Shown here: in pieces, positions 12,046 through 27,000 of the stretch
Layout: the number at the start of each line of letters is the position of its first letter
Numbering within the stretch: the first letter of the stretch is position 1
Source: Nectonema munidae
Taxonomy: Eukaryota > Nematomorpha > Nectonematoida > Nectonematidae
DNA: 64,000 nt
Direction of reading: 5' to 3'
Assembly (NCBI GenBank): GCA_030549495.1
Contig: JAUIRK010000717.1
Location: forward strand, 1-64,000
Position numbers and translations under genes: made by a program
Notes under the pieces: generated by a model
What the model was told of the DNA's origin: nothing
Databases searched by the model: none
Seen by the model: the letters and a program-made list of their open reading frames with translations, nothing else

Positions 12046-15000
12046 TTTTGCTTTCGAGGCCTGGTTATTGTTCCCAAAGAGTCGGGGTCAACCAGTTTCC
12101 TGCAACAACTATGCCATTTCATTCTTTCTTTTTTTTCTATTCACCATACTCTTATATATTTCGTAATTTTTTAGAAGTTTTGTTAAAAATCCTAATCATG
12201 ATGTGAGCCTAAAAATAACGTAAATTAATTTATCAAAATTTGCAATATATATTCTATTTATTCAACCCTTTATAATTTCGGAATGTATTCTCGTTTACAC
12301 TTTTGATTTTTGTATAATTTGTGCGTGTAATATATATCTAAACTGTAATCCTATACGTTTTTAAATAGAAAAGTACAGTGATGATGACCACATCGATGCT
12401 ATCGTTTCCCGCCTATGGCCTAAAAATGGGGCCTCTCAAGCGATAACAATTAAAAAACAGTATGCTTTTGTTTCTCATTTATTTTAATTATTTATTTTAT
12501 CATTTATTTTGGGCTTGGCATTACAACATTTTTATTTTCCTCACAGACTGTTTGATAAAATAAAATGTATATATAATCAACAATGTGAAAAATAAATCAT
12601 TCGTATGGTAAAATTCCGCTCACCAAAATCTTTATTGAAGTTTGCAAAACATTTATTGACAAACCTAAATTTAAAAGCAAATGCTCTAAGAGTCTAAGAT
12701 AGCAATTCCCAATCTTCTTAAGCGTGCCTACTCCATAGCAGAAACTCTTTTTGAAACGATTCTAATTTTGTGCAGCACATTTTCTTACTTCTGAGAACAT
12801 TCAAATTTAAGTCTACACTTGCTGAATAATCCAATATAACTCGCAAATCATACAAATATATTATGTCAAAGAACAAAACATGACAATATGGTTATTTCTT
12901 ACAGACATAGATTTGCGCATAAATATTTAAAAAAAAGGAAAACAGGCGTACGTCTGAGTCAATGATTACAATATATATATAAGTTAAATGACATATACAA
13001 TGGAATATTCACAGTTTTTAAAGTGCCATTTTAAGGCGGTAGAAATTTTTTCATAATATTTTGCTACTTTCAGTGTTATGATCTTTTGGATTTCATTTTA
13101 TAAATCTGTTCTTACCCCATTTAGTACCAATGTTCCCAACGGCAACGTAGACGACTTCAGTAATCTCTATTTAATTCTATTTAAAACAAGAGTTCGTCTG
13201 CGTTTCCTTTGGGAACATTGGTACTAAATGGGTGGATGCAGATATTTTGTTGAATTGTAGTTAGTAGTAAGTGAGTAGGTTAATTAGTTTGTAAGTAAGT
13301 TAGTAGCTTTATTATAATATAAAATAAATTAAAAAAAAATTTTAGTATGAAAACTTATATACAAGTATTTGCTTAAATTCTTAGTAAATAAATACGGGGA
13401 ATCATAATCTACTTAATATTATATGCTGAGGGTTTGTTCCAAGCAACCCCGTTGCCAGAATCTACGTACGAGGGGGGGGGGAGGGGGGGGGGGGTACTAA
13501 ATTGATTTTAATGAGGCCTGCATTTATAGAATAATTCGAAGATAGGATTGCATTTAATCTGCTTGGAATGGCTTTATAGAATGTCTACATATTTTTTGTT
13601 ATTGCAGATATAATGTCTGCATATTGGGATGGAAGCATTGTTTAATTACTGCAGTACATGTTTCATCTACTTCATTAATCTGCATAACCGTTGCTTCATC
13701 CTATATCCTTCACTTAGTTCTTCTGGTAGTCTTTATTTCTTCGCATCCGATTTTGAGGCTGGAAAATTGTTTCATTTGAATGCAATTTAAACAACAATGT
13801 TTGTGATTCTTTGGCCTCCACTTATTGTGCTAAGAGATCGAAAATTTAAAAGGAATTATCATTTTTGTTATTAAAGTTTGAGTTAAATCTAAAGAAAAAT
13901 ATTTAAAAAAATTTTTATAGTAATAATTTTAAAAAAATAGTATACCCAGTACTTCTATATCTTTTTAGCTCTGGAGCCCCTAAATATTTTAAAATCTCAT
14001 GGGCCCTCAACTATAAAAATTTAAGATTTATGTCTTTAATCTTGAAAAACAAGTTATGTTACTAAAAGATGTGAACATTGTACACTGTTGTAAAATTAAG
14101 ATACAAATCGGTAGTTAGTTTATTCAGAAATTTATTTATTTTTTTTTAAATTTCTATCCTTTTATTCCGGTTAAAAGATACTTAGCGAATACAAAAGAGA
14201 AACAGTGCGCTTGTTTCCTACCAACAAGTGATATTCGTGGGCGTAGGTAGATGAGTGCGGCACAACATAATCTCATGCTATTTAAGTAAAATAGTCGCTT
14301 AATTCTATTTTTAAAATGGCCAGGTTTTTTATGTGAGAGATCAGTTCATACAGCCAAAATTAAAGTTCCTAAGACAAAGAAGTCATAATTCATTTAGGAA
14401 TATTACTGCCATCATATTAAGTAAATCAACACCACTGCACCCTAACAAGAATGCACAAGCAAAGAAAAAGTATGTCTTAAACAATTTCAAGACCACTTTT
14501 GGTCCATTTGGAGCTAGTTGGGAAAGTCTCATTTAAAGCATAAGCTCAATGTTTTTCTGTTTTTTTCTAATTCTTTAGGGGAGTAGGTTCTTTATAAACT
14601 ACTCCAAAGATTTCACTAACTGAAATGCCCATCAATGGTATAACATCATTTCTAGTGTTTCTCTCTTTTCAACAGTGCTCTTTTTACCGAGTTTATTCTA
14701 AAACTTGCATATTAAACTTTTCCATAGATATAAGCGATACCTTCAAAGTAGAGAAAGCAGAGCCGTCATATCAGAAGAAAAGAAAGGAGAATCGAGTTCA
14801 AAAAGTGAAAAATCTCATCTATCCAAAATTTTGCACACTTATCAAACGTTGTTCTGCAGAAGATGTCTTCGCTTTGATTGTGAACTTCACAGTAAGAAAA
14901 CTTAATTTAAAATGAGATGCATACACCTACTTTTTATTGGTTTTTGCTTATCATCGTGTTATTTGTCTTAAAGACACTCTTTCACTGTTGTTTCTCTACT

Positions 15001-18000
15001 GGTTCCTTCAAATTTCCTATCCTTGCTTCTAACTTCTAAGGAATTTTAAAGTTGTAATGTGAAGTTGAATGCTTGCGTATGTTAAAACACGGTTTCTCAA
15101 TCTGTGTGCACATACCAAAAATGAACAATTTAGGTGAGGCATAGAGAAATGATCATTTTTAGTGATCACTTCAATTATATTTACCATAAAAAAAATTCAA
15201 AACAAAAATATAAGTTCTTTGGCGTTACCACTTCATTATTGTCTTTAAAAAAGTTTAAAATTGAAAATTTATTCCAGTAAATTAATATTTTTCCATACCG
15301 ATTTCGGTGATAAATCTGCCTTCTTCAGATGATAAAGAATTATGAATGTACTTCACGATAATTGAAGTATGAACATTGTTATCTGTACACAACCCGTCTC
15401 CAGGCTCTAATTACATCTGAGGGGTATAACTGATTTTAATGAGTCCTTGACCATAAAATCCTATGTTTAAATTGGTGAATAAAGTCAGACAAACGAAGAA
15501 GGATATAACATCAAATTATTTTTATATTTGTTATAAAATCACAATTTTGAAACGATTGTAATTTTGAGCAAAAAAAATTTCTTACTTCTGAAAACACCCA
15601 AATTTAAGTCTAAACTTGTTGAATAATCCAATATATGAAACCATGAATACAAAATGTATGCATTTATATATTTTAAAGGCGTTGTAGGTAGCAAAATTAA
15701 TTCCGGGAGTTTGCATTGACACGCGTAGTCCAATTTTACTATCTTGATGAAAATAACCTACGGCACCTTTATCTTCATTTGATTGGCAACGCTTGTTTTG
15801 CAGGGTGTTTCCAAACTTTTTACGCATTATTGCCTACGTTTCGGCAAAAAATCTCCTTCGCCCACACACATTACTTTCAAGAACGCAAAAGAATCTAATT
15901 AAAATTCATGAAGACCCCTGAATTTTTCTGTGGACTCTTGGAAGTCCACCATTAGAAACGATTGCTTAGGATGCTTTCTTCATTTTTTGTATTTAGCACC
16001 CATCACTTTATATTATTAAATTTTGAGAGTGAGATTAATATATATTCAATGGTGTGTGACATCTTAATATTTCGTATATTTATTTTATTAACGTTTGAAG
16101 TTAAAAGGCAAAAACCTGTAAAAAGATGATATAAATGGAAAATTGTTCTTCTATAGTATTGGAATTGAATACCACCCCATGAGGCCTGTAGCTATTCATT
16201 TTTTTAGTCCGGGTAGAGAAGGAGGGGGGGGGGGGTGAATAGTTGAAAGGAGACTAAATTGAAAATATTCCAATCAACGCTTTAATAAAATATTTTGCTC
16301 ATAGATTGGTGGTTTTCAAGTTTTCTTAAAGGAAAAACGATTCTAAAGCTCAAAACTTATTTGTATTTTGCCAAAATATTTAATGTTTTGCATGAAACGA
16401 AAATTTTTAAAGTGTTTTTGTTTAATTTAAGCCCCCCTCTCCTTCTTAACCCGTGTGTATACGGCCTTGAACGCAATGAAACTATCATGGTATCTTTTTC
16501 TATTTGCATATCGAAACAACGTTTTTCATTCATGAATGAAAAGAAAATCGGATAGCCAACTTAAACTTAAATAACATACGCCTGCTGAAAGTCTTTGAGG
16601 CCGAAATATTTCTAATAAAAATTTCTTTGTGCAAATTTACTCTACCTAACTTTATATACTTTGTTTTGCATGATCAAGCTTCATCACCCAATTCGCATTT
16701 AATATTAAATTTATTAATTATTCTTATCAGTTAGCAATAATTTTGCCAGAAGAGTATTTGCCTAATAATTGCTATCATTGGGTTTTTATACATTTTCTGG
16801 TGTATAATAAATTTGTTCTAGCTTAGTAGATTACTTTATTTTTCAAGGTTTTTATTTGCATACTTTGAACTTCACTGTGGCTTGACACTTATCTATTTTT
16901 GCTATAGACCAAAACTCTCAAGTACTTTTTATTTTCATCAGTTCAAGAAAAAAAACTTTGAATTCCATGCTTTAATTCTACACTTGTAATCAAATTTCAA
17001 AGTCTCATAATCCAAAAAATTGTTTTCTTCGCTAAATCAAAAAAAAAATCAAGAATTTAGAAAGAGTGAAGCCGATGGCCAAGTGGTGGAAGCGTAGGGT
17101 CTTGATCTAGGGATCCTGGCTTCGATTTCGAATCGTAAGCATCGTTGTCATCTGTCCAGTGTTGGAAGATATTCTGAATAAGCATAATAAACTGATAAAT
17201 AATTAGTGTGTGCTTTTCTATTTCGCGACAGTTTTCCAGCCATCTTTCATACTCAATCATGAATTACTAAAAGTTCCTAATTCAAAGCCATTGTCTGAAG
17301 ATTACTGTGGTTCCAATTGCTTCAAGCTTTTCATCGTATATTTTTATTTGCTCATTTCCAACTTAAAACATCATTTGTGTATTTTAAACAAAACAGAAAC
17401 TTAAATCTCCAATGAAATTGAGAAGTAGTGATCTCAATGAGAAACAAGATCTTAAAGGTACTATATCTATTCACCCACCTTCTTTAATCACATTCTTTGT
17501 GTAAACATCTCCTTATTCCCTACATATCTAAAATAAGGACAATTTGTTTAATATATCTTAGTCTGAAGAATCGATTTTTAATAATTCATTTCTTCAATAA
17601 AGACACTTCTATAGCACATTAATATCCGCTCCAAGCCTGTCCAGGAGATATAATATATTATAATATATATACGTATTATGGAAGTTTTCTCTATTAAAAT
17701 AGACTTTATAGTACAATAAGATTTTTTCTTCTTGAAATGGTCCATTACCTTCTAGTATTTCAAATGCTTTAATTTTTAATAGATCTTCGGCTCTTGACAA
17801 ACTTTCATCCTTCAAGTTAATAACGTGTTAATGGTTTATTTATTTTTTCTATGCAAATAATTATTAGTGTTGAAAACTGGAAATAATTTTAATAGCTCTA
17901 TGTAAAAACCTTGTTGTCTGCATCTCTTGTCACTTTCAATTACACAACTACAATTTCAGGCACGCTAAAATGAACTTGTTTATTTATCGTGAAATTAGCA

Positions 18001-21000
18001 ACGGGTTCGCTTGAGCTCACAAAATTCCTGCTGACTCCGACCACTCATAACTCTAGTATACCTTTTCCAAGACCAATGCATTTTTTACTTAATTGCCTTT
18101 TTCAATGACAAAAATCATGTAAAAATATATTTCACCCCAAATACACCTAATTTTCTTCTTTAACAATTATATCATTTATAATTTATTCAAGCACTGACTC
18201 AACTAGCTAGCTATCTGCTGTGCCTCTTTCAATACTTTTTTGGGCCCCTATCTACTACTAATCTAAATATTTAACTAAATTTATGTGTAAATACTTATAA
18301 TTTTTCAGACTTCTGCAGCCAATTAAATAAGATAGTTCCAATGCTAAAACACTAAAAGTCGATAAATACAGTAGAAAGGATGCTAACTCAAATATTCATA
18401 TTTCTCAGTGATTGAGATATGATTTTCGTATAACAAATTTATTGCAAAAAGAAAATAAATCTATTAAACAAAGAATTTGATTAAGACATATGTTTTAAAT
18501 AAGTCTAAACGTTATTCTAGTGATTTGACTAGTTTTCTAAATATATATATTTACTTTTTTTACAAAAAGGAGTTTTTTTCTTATTAATTTATTTGTTAAA
18601 TACCAATAGTTAAAAATTTTAAAATCTGTGTCCTTTTTTATATGGTTTTAATTGTTTTGTTTGTATAAAAATCTGTACACAAATTTTAAAAATATCCATA
18701 TTCATTAATCTCCTTATTTGGAATCGAATATCTTTGAAACTCTCCACTTATTCTGATTAATAATAATTTTTAAGATTCCAATACTTCAGAGAATATAACT
18801 TTTACTACTGAAGAAAAAAAAGTATTCGAAGTTGTGTCATCCGTTCATGGGGAAGACTATTGCTCAATCGCTAGATTTTTTAAGGATAAAACATGTGAAC
18901 AAGTAAAGAAGAATGCTTTCAAGTTTTTTTTCTTTTTCAATACTTTTTACCAGGTACACAACTTGGCGAAAACTTTGAAAATAAAAGTTGGTGTTCTTCC
19001 CAAGTCAGTGATTCAAATAAATTCTCCTCCCTCCGTAAAGAACCAACCTAAGTATTTACGAATTTTATTTTTATTCGGTTCATTTTCGTGTGCCTTCATT
19101 AGCTGGATAGGGTATAGGTTATTTCGGTTAGAACAGTTTTCTATATTCTATTTGAACATTACTTGATCAGTAAATAAAAAGCGAGCTTAATTATATTTGT
19201 GCATATTATCTGTATAGAAACAACGAAAGTTGGTTTAAGCTAAAAACTGTAATCGAATCATGTTTTCATCCTTACAATGTAAGAATTTTTGGTAAAATAT
19301 CCACAACTAAACACGTAATTGGAGTTTAGTTCTATACACCAATCTTATAGCATTATAGTACTTAGCAATGATATATTAATTAAATAATTTTTTCAATCCT
19401 TCCTTGTGCATTCAGGATAAGCTATAAATATCCGTTGACCATCTTGGACATTGGCCTCTTTCCTCCTCTGCATGAACATTTAGGATAAATCACGCAATAA
19501 TTATAATCATAGAGTTATAAATTTTAACTTTTATTTTATCTAAAAAAATACTAAGAGGACTAAGCTCTTGCTCTAAATCTTTTGTCCTTAAATGATTATC
19601 CATGAACCAGCTGTGGTTCATGGCCATATATAAGATAGTTCAAAGAAATGATAGATTTCCTTAAATTTACGTTTTTTTGTACGATAAACTATATTTCACG
19701 TTAAAATCAATGTCCTTGCTTTAGTATATAAAATAAAAAATCATATGAATTTTTTTTAATCATCATTAGAAATATAAGAGGCTTGTGTATAAATGAATAT
19801 TTTTCTTATATATAATTCAATCAAAAAGATTTTTCCTTAAACGTGATAACGAGTTGGAGTTTTGAAAGCGTTGAAGGAAATCTCAAGAAGTAATTTTGGA
19901 TTTGAAAGATGATTTATCTGCTCAGGATCTCTACAATCCATATGCTATTCAAAAATAATACATTTTGACTATATTATAAGCATGCTCTTCAAGCTTTATA
20001 AAATAATAATAATTGGAAAATAATAAGGAATAAAATATTTAATAATAATAATATTGCATTCTTTTACATATACACCTTCGTTAAATGTCTTTTCGATTTT
20101 CAACAAAATATTGAATTCGTTTTAAAATACTGCTTTTAATAAACATATTTCAAGCCAACGTTTTTGGGTTCCTGCTACAATCTAATAGTTGTTGTTTGCG
20201 ACCTTGCCGACATCTGGCAGTAAGATCCTCACATCGCTTCAAGTCTCCATTTCAGCTTCTCAGACCACAACAATCTAATAGTGCACACTAGGAGCGTATT
20301 TTGCAGGAGAACGGGGGAGGGCGAGTGCCCCACAGAATTAAAGTTTTTGCCTCTCCCTTTAATACTGTAAAATACTCAAGAGTTATAATATTTTGAATTC
20401 ACATAAAAAGTTATCTCTCCTAAAAAATTTCCTCTGCCCCCTTCTTCTCAAATTCTAAGTTGGCTTCTATAATAATGTTCCATGCCCTAGAAGGAGGTGA
20501 GAAGCACTGCTTTAAATAAGCACTTTAATCTTTTTTGTATAAGACTACACGGATTCGTTTCACGTTGTTTTTGTTGGATTAATGCGATTTATTCTTTCAC
20601 ACTCACTAAGGGTCTCATAAGAAATATTAAAATTATATCTTTAGGAGGAGCGCAATGCATTGTCCGATCTCCCACTAATAATTTAATCCTGGCGCAGAGT
20701 TTTGTTTATCTCCATTTTCTTCTTCACTATTCTTTCCTAGAAGTAACTCCCTTCATCAGGACAATAAAAGAAGTCATTTTAAGAACTAATTTTATATTAA
20801 CTCGTATAAAAATGAATTTGTTGATCAAAAATTTTTCAAGAATAAAATTTTCATTAAAAAAATTTAACCTTGATCTTTCGCACGCTGTTTTTATTAAATT
20901 GATGCCCTTTGTCGATAAAATAAGTGGGCGTCATTAAGACATTGTTTGACATTGCTAAAAACAATGCCAGAATGGAGAATTTTCTCGCCGTCTATCCAAT

Positions 21001-24000
21001 ATTTTTATGCTATCTCCTTTTCTGAATAAGCTATCACTGTCGGAAATGGTACATGTTCAATCAAAAGAATAAGCGAAATAATGAAGATTCCGTTAGTTCA
21101 CACTACATGCCCTGTGGCTGCTTTTCGGGTCTTTGCAGTTCTAATGACTGCTCTTGCTTGAAAAATGGCTCTCTATGTGAAAAATACTGCGTGTGCAAAA
21201 AAAATTGTAAGTCGTTTACTCATTTTTATATATGATCATTCTTTATAATACGTCCTCTCTTAAAAATTTTTGAACTAAGTAATATTTAATTTCGAATAGA
21301 AATACAATTAAAGAGTTTTCAATATATTCTCAATACAGAAATGTTGAACCTATTGTGTTCAAATTTTTTAATTTTATATTTCCAATATTTTTATTTAAAA
21401 TGCTTGTTGCTAAAAGGATTAACACAGTAAGAAAAATTGGTATCCAGACATTTCACCAAGTCGACAAACATTTGACTGAACAAAAATTTTACCAGGCGGA
21501 CATTTGTAGGACTGGTGTATCACCCAAAATCGAAATACTATTTGGCATTTTTCAGACTTCTGCAGCCAATTAAATAATATTCTTCCAATGCTAAAACACT
21601 AAAAGTCAATAAATACAGTAGAAGGGATGCTAACTCAAACATTCATATTTCTCAGTGATTGAGATATGCTTTTCATCTAAAAAATTTATTGCAAAAGGAA
21701 AGTAAATCGATAAAAAAAACTCGATAGCAAATCAGTGTTCATATCATAACACATTTGTCATGTAAATACTCGTGGATAAAATTATTCATCACATAATTTG
21801 TGTATATATGTTAAGAATAATAAAAGAAACAAAATTACGCTTCAGATTTGTATAGATCACGTGCCTGCAAACTTACTGGAAGTAAAGCAGAGTCTACAAA
21901 AATTGTCAAATTGTGTGTACATTTTCAGTGAAATGTTTATTCGACTAATGTCCGGTCACGAAAAAAGATAGGGATTCTGGATTTTTGAATAGTTTTATTA
22001 GTTAAATTTAATATTTGAAGCTAACTCTGATTTTATATATGATTTTGCAATGTGCCTTGTTTCAATATAAGAATTCCGGACAATCTGAGGCTGTCCATAT
22101 TTACTACCTATACAGGAATATTGATTGAATCTTTATAATTGAGAATTTTTTATGAGTTCAAGACATTTTGTACCTAAATTAGTTATTTCGTACCAAAAAG
22201 TTAAAAAAAACTTGTTACGAAACATCCAAAATTAGGTTATAAATATTCTGCTCCGATTTTTTTCATAATGCACCCTGAGGATTTGAATTCCAGTATATAT
22301 TAATGTTCTATATATATATATAAACAGCTTTCTGCTGAGGTTTTTTTCACCAACAGATTGACCCTTTCTTATATTGAAACCCAATTCTGACAAAATTTTC
22401 TGAGGGTAATGTGCATATGCCCTAAGATTCCGGTTCTCTTATCTCCTCGAAGCGTACTAGTCTGTGTGACGTTTAAACACATCTAAAATAGTAAAATAAG
22501 TTCTCTTAACTTTTCTCTTATGTACTCCACAATTCTATTTTGTCCCTTCTTAGTGACATATTCCTGTTTTTTATTTGGATTTTTTTATTGGAAAAGGCAA
22601 AAATAAGTTTCCAGGGTGTCGCTGTCATTCAAGCTGTAATACGAAACAATGTCCCTGCTTTCTCGCTGTGCGTGAGTGTGATCCTGATTTGTGTCTGGGA
22701 TGTGGAGCTGGAAGTAACTTTATTTTTGTATTTTATAACAATATGGGATTCTCAACTTTCTTTATTCATTTGATGATTCAGTCCTATTTACTAATAAGCA
22801 ACACTGCTTCCTAGAAAAACTACTTTCAGTATATTTTTTTCACATGAAATATTAGTACTAAAATTTCCATTTGTGTTTGATTATTTTCAAGACTTCCTAG
22901 CGTAAGTTTTTTCTACCTTCCAAGATAAATTTTTACAAGGTACACGTGTTTAAGTTTGTGATTTAAATATAATAATTATCATAATAGTATTGTTTTTTGT
23001 TAAAACTTTTCACAAAGTTTAAGAGCTTTATATTAAGAAATTTTCTAATTTTTTTATACTTTCATCGTGGTGTTAGAATATCCTTTTCGAACTTTTTCCT
23101 GTATTGTTTTTAACGTTCTGTTAGATATACTTTGTTTTATCCCACAATTTGATAAACTTGTAAGTATAAGATACAAATATATATCATAGAGTTATTTTTG
23201 TTAAGGGTTATGTGACATTGTAAAATGCCAACATAATTTGGGATTTTTACAGACTTCTGGAACCAATAAAATAATATTGTTCTAATCTTTAAATTTAAAA
23301 TATATAAATATATATTAAATTTTAAGTTGAAATTAAATGAAGGTTGTTCCATTTGGTCAATGATGAAGAATAAAATGTACAAAAAGTGTTTTTATTTGGA
23401 ACAAAAATTAAAAAAAAAAGTTTATTTTTTTTAAACAAACAAAAATAATCTTTCCATCAAAAACACACAAGAACTTTTGACCAAACTGAAGAAACTCAAA
23501 CCCCAACCCAATGCTTTTTTAATCAGTTACGACATCAATCCCTTTAGAACTCGCACTAACCACTTTTAAAAAAGACTATCCAACTTCCACCTTGAAAACT
23601 ACACCAAACTCTCTCCCAAAGATATTCTGGATTTAATAGATTTAATTTTCAAAAACAACTACTTCACTTTCAAAGGCATCATATACAAACAAATCTCTGG
23701 AACAGCAATGGGAAATCCACTCAGTGGAATTCCTGGTGAATCTAGCCATAGAAGAACTAGAAAACACTATTAAAAACAATTCATCATATTTCGCAAAGTT
23801 TTACGTAAAATACGTCGATGATATCCTAGCCATCTCCAACGAAAAGAATTTCACACCAACTCAATTCCTGGAACCACAACCCGAACTAGAAAAAAACGTC
23901 AATACCTTTCCTTGACTGTAAAATTACACTTTCGAATGACAACTTTAAAACACATGTTTTCTTCAAGCCAACCCACACCTTCAGATACTTAGACTTCACT

Positions 24001-27000
24001 TCCAACCACACGTACAACAACAAACTATGAGTCGCTACATCTCTTTTTACAAGAACAAGCACACTTTCAACAACCGAAGACACCAAACAAGGAGATATCG
24101 CAAACACAAAAAATATACTACTCAATAACAACTTTCCTGAAAAAACAATCAAAAGTTCACTCGACATCTCTTTAAATAATGCCAAATATCTCACTAATAC
24201 AATTGGAGAACATTTCGTAAGGGATTTCTTCTACTCAATTGACAGCCCAAAAACTCATATCGTAGTCATCAAAAACTCCAGGTCCCACCATTTCAATAAA
24301 CTCAAAACAGCTTTGAAAAAATACGACATCACAGTTATCGCAAAGCCAAACTCTCAACCTGTTTCCCACACAACACTCTGGAACCTAAAAGTATCTTCAA
24401 TGAAAAAAATGTAATTTATATGGGGAAATGCGATTCATGCACCTGCGTGTACATTGGCAGGACACAGCGTCTTCTGAAATTTCGCATGCATTAACACCAA
24501 AATAAGATCAATAAATTCCTCTACTCCGATATCCTAAATTTTCATGCTTTCTGATTCATGAAGTATGAAGTTATCACCTCTTGTAGTAACATTGTGATTT
24601 TCATTTGCATCAGCCCTTGCTCTTTCACGTCTCACATTACGAGCTAACGATGTTTTTTGGGCAATGCACCACATACACTCAATGGCAAATTACTTGTAGA
24701 GCGGTTGATGACAGATGATGTGACTTCATTAGATTGCAGCGATTGCTTTTTTATCTTTTCTTTCATTTTTAATGAATAATTGCGAGCTAAATCTGGTGCG
24801 TGTGAATGATTACTTGCAAATTTTTGCATGTTTTCGCCACAAGTGATAACGTTGGCGCTACGAGAATTTCGTTTTTCGCATCTCCAATTTATAAGAGTAT
24901 TTTTCTTTCGGTTTATGACATATGTAAAACCATCATATAGAAGCTTTTTCCCACCTTTGTGACCAATTACAATCTTCATTTTAAGCAAACAAGCTGGTTG
25001 AAAGTTTTTTCTAAGTAACAAGGAAAATCAAAAACAAAAAAAACTTTGTTTGCTGTATTAAGTTGTCACTATATATATAATAAAAATAATCAAATTGATC
25101 ATAAAATTGTAGCTCATGGAAAGTTCTTTTTTAATGAAGTAGTTAGGCGCAGATAAAATGTTTTTTAAAATTAAAATTAAATACACACACTTTTTCTTTA
25201 TTGCCTGAAGTACTCTTAATTTTGTTTGTGCATACTGTCAGCCTTTTAGGCGTTTTGTCCATTAGGCATACAGTCTGTAGTCATTGTGTCTTTAGTCTTT
25301 CAGACTTTAGGCATATGCTCCGTTTACCCTCTTAGCACACACCAGTTCTCCTCATTACTATTAACCCATTAAACCCCAAGACACTTTATATTTCAAAATA
25401 TTTGACAAAAACATAAATTTATTTTATTTATTAGAATAAAAAAACTAAAATAAAAAAAAATTCAAAAAATAATATGCCATCTTATCAAACTTGACTGTTC
25501 CCATTTGGGAACAATGGGGTTAAGCATATATTTTCTTTCATATGAAAATCGGTAGCTCTATTGATTTGAATGATAAACAGAAGAACAAAGATTATGCAAA
25601 CGTTCTTTGCACACGGCACATTCCAATCTTGCATTTTTTTACAGACTCTACACCTTCCCTGATTTTTGCTTTTTTGCAGATAATGAGATTGTGCTACTAT
25701 TTTTACTCTTTTACCAAGAGGTCCACTTCTTTCTACTGATCTTGGGTTTTTGATCAGATTTAAAACAATTGATCTTGTAAACTCTAATTGATCCATTTTG
25801 CCAGCAGTTGCTCGATGAACTTTCCATGAAGCTATTCTCATTTAATATCGAAAAGCAATTTATGTTCAACGATCCATACCACTTTTTCCAAGATATATTT
25901 GGACGGTAGCATCCTACTGCTTGATCTAAGAGATTTTTTTGTTATTTTATAAAAAATAAAGCATTTAAGATATTATTTTATATATATTGCTTAAAATTTT
26001 TTTTTAAAACCTCAATAATTTTTGTTTGTAAAAAGTGTTCCCATTTGGGAACATTGGGGCTAAATGGGTTAACAAAAGAAATATTCTCACCTCACAACAA
26101 AGAAGCTAGCAAACATACCGCAGGCAATACACACTATCGTATACATACTCAATCAGTCGCCTATCTCATTTCATCAAGTTTGATAAAGCTTCTTGGAAGA
26201 AGCGAAATATATAATTTGCATTAAAAACTCTTTTTTTGTACATTTTATTCTATACAAATAATAATTGTATCATAGCGCATTTGTCATGCAACTTCTCCTA
26301 GTTAAAATTATTCATCACATAATTTGTGTATAGAAGCTAAAAATAGGAAAACAAAATTACAATGCAGATTTCTATTGAGCACAAGCTTGCAAACTTACTG
26401 GAAGTAAAGCAGCGTTCACAAAATTTGTCAAAGTGTATATACATTTTCGGTGAAATGTTTGGTAGGAGTGTTCTCAACTGGTATTTGCTATATTAATAAT
26501 GTCTTTAATATGCATACAACAAGTTTATATTTATTTTGTAATCTTTAAGGCAAAGATCAAGAAGTTGTAACATGCAGAAATACCAATATTCAAAGAGGCC
26601 TCGGGAAAGTAATCTCATTCAATTTTACCTTCATACTAGCATAACATTTTTGTATCTTGCAAATCTAAAGAATAATGATGAGTTCTTTCTTTTCACCAGT
26701 ATATATGTACACATTTTACTCAAGTTACTTAGTTTTGATTAACCCATTAACGACCAGAATAATCAGACGATATCTAATGTAAAGCAGAAGATTTGTATTA
26801 AAGAGCATTGATAAAAGCAGACCATTTTATTTTTGTAAAGTCGAGACATGTCGACTGTGGTCGATAACCGGTTAAGGTAAATACAATATTCTAATCTATT
26901 CATCTTAAGACATTGAATCATGATAAGATAATTCCTTTCTTTGTTTCACACCTTTTTTGTAGTTTTTAGGTCAATAAAAGTTAGTTTTTTAAGGCAATAT

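Noticed and set aside
20497-20937. A 146-codon + strand frame as a gene
   Set aside because: Composition is Phe/Leu/Ile/Asn-rich as expected of AT-rich noncoding DNA, no family resemblance, and it lies within an E(z) intron.
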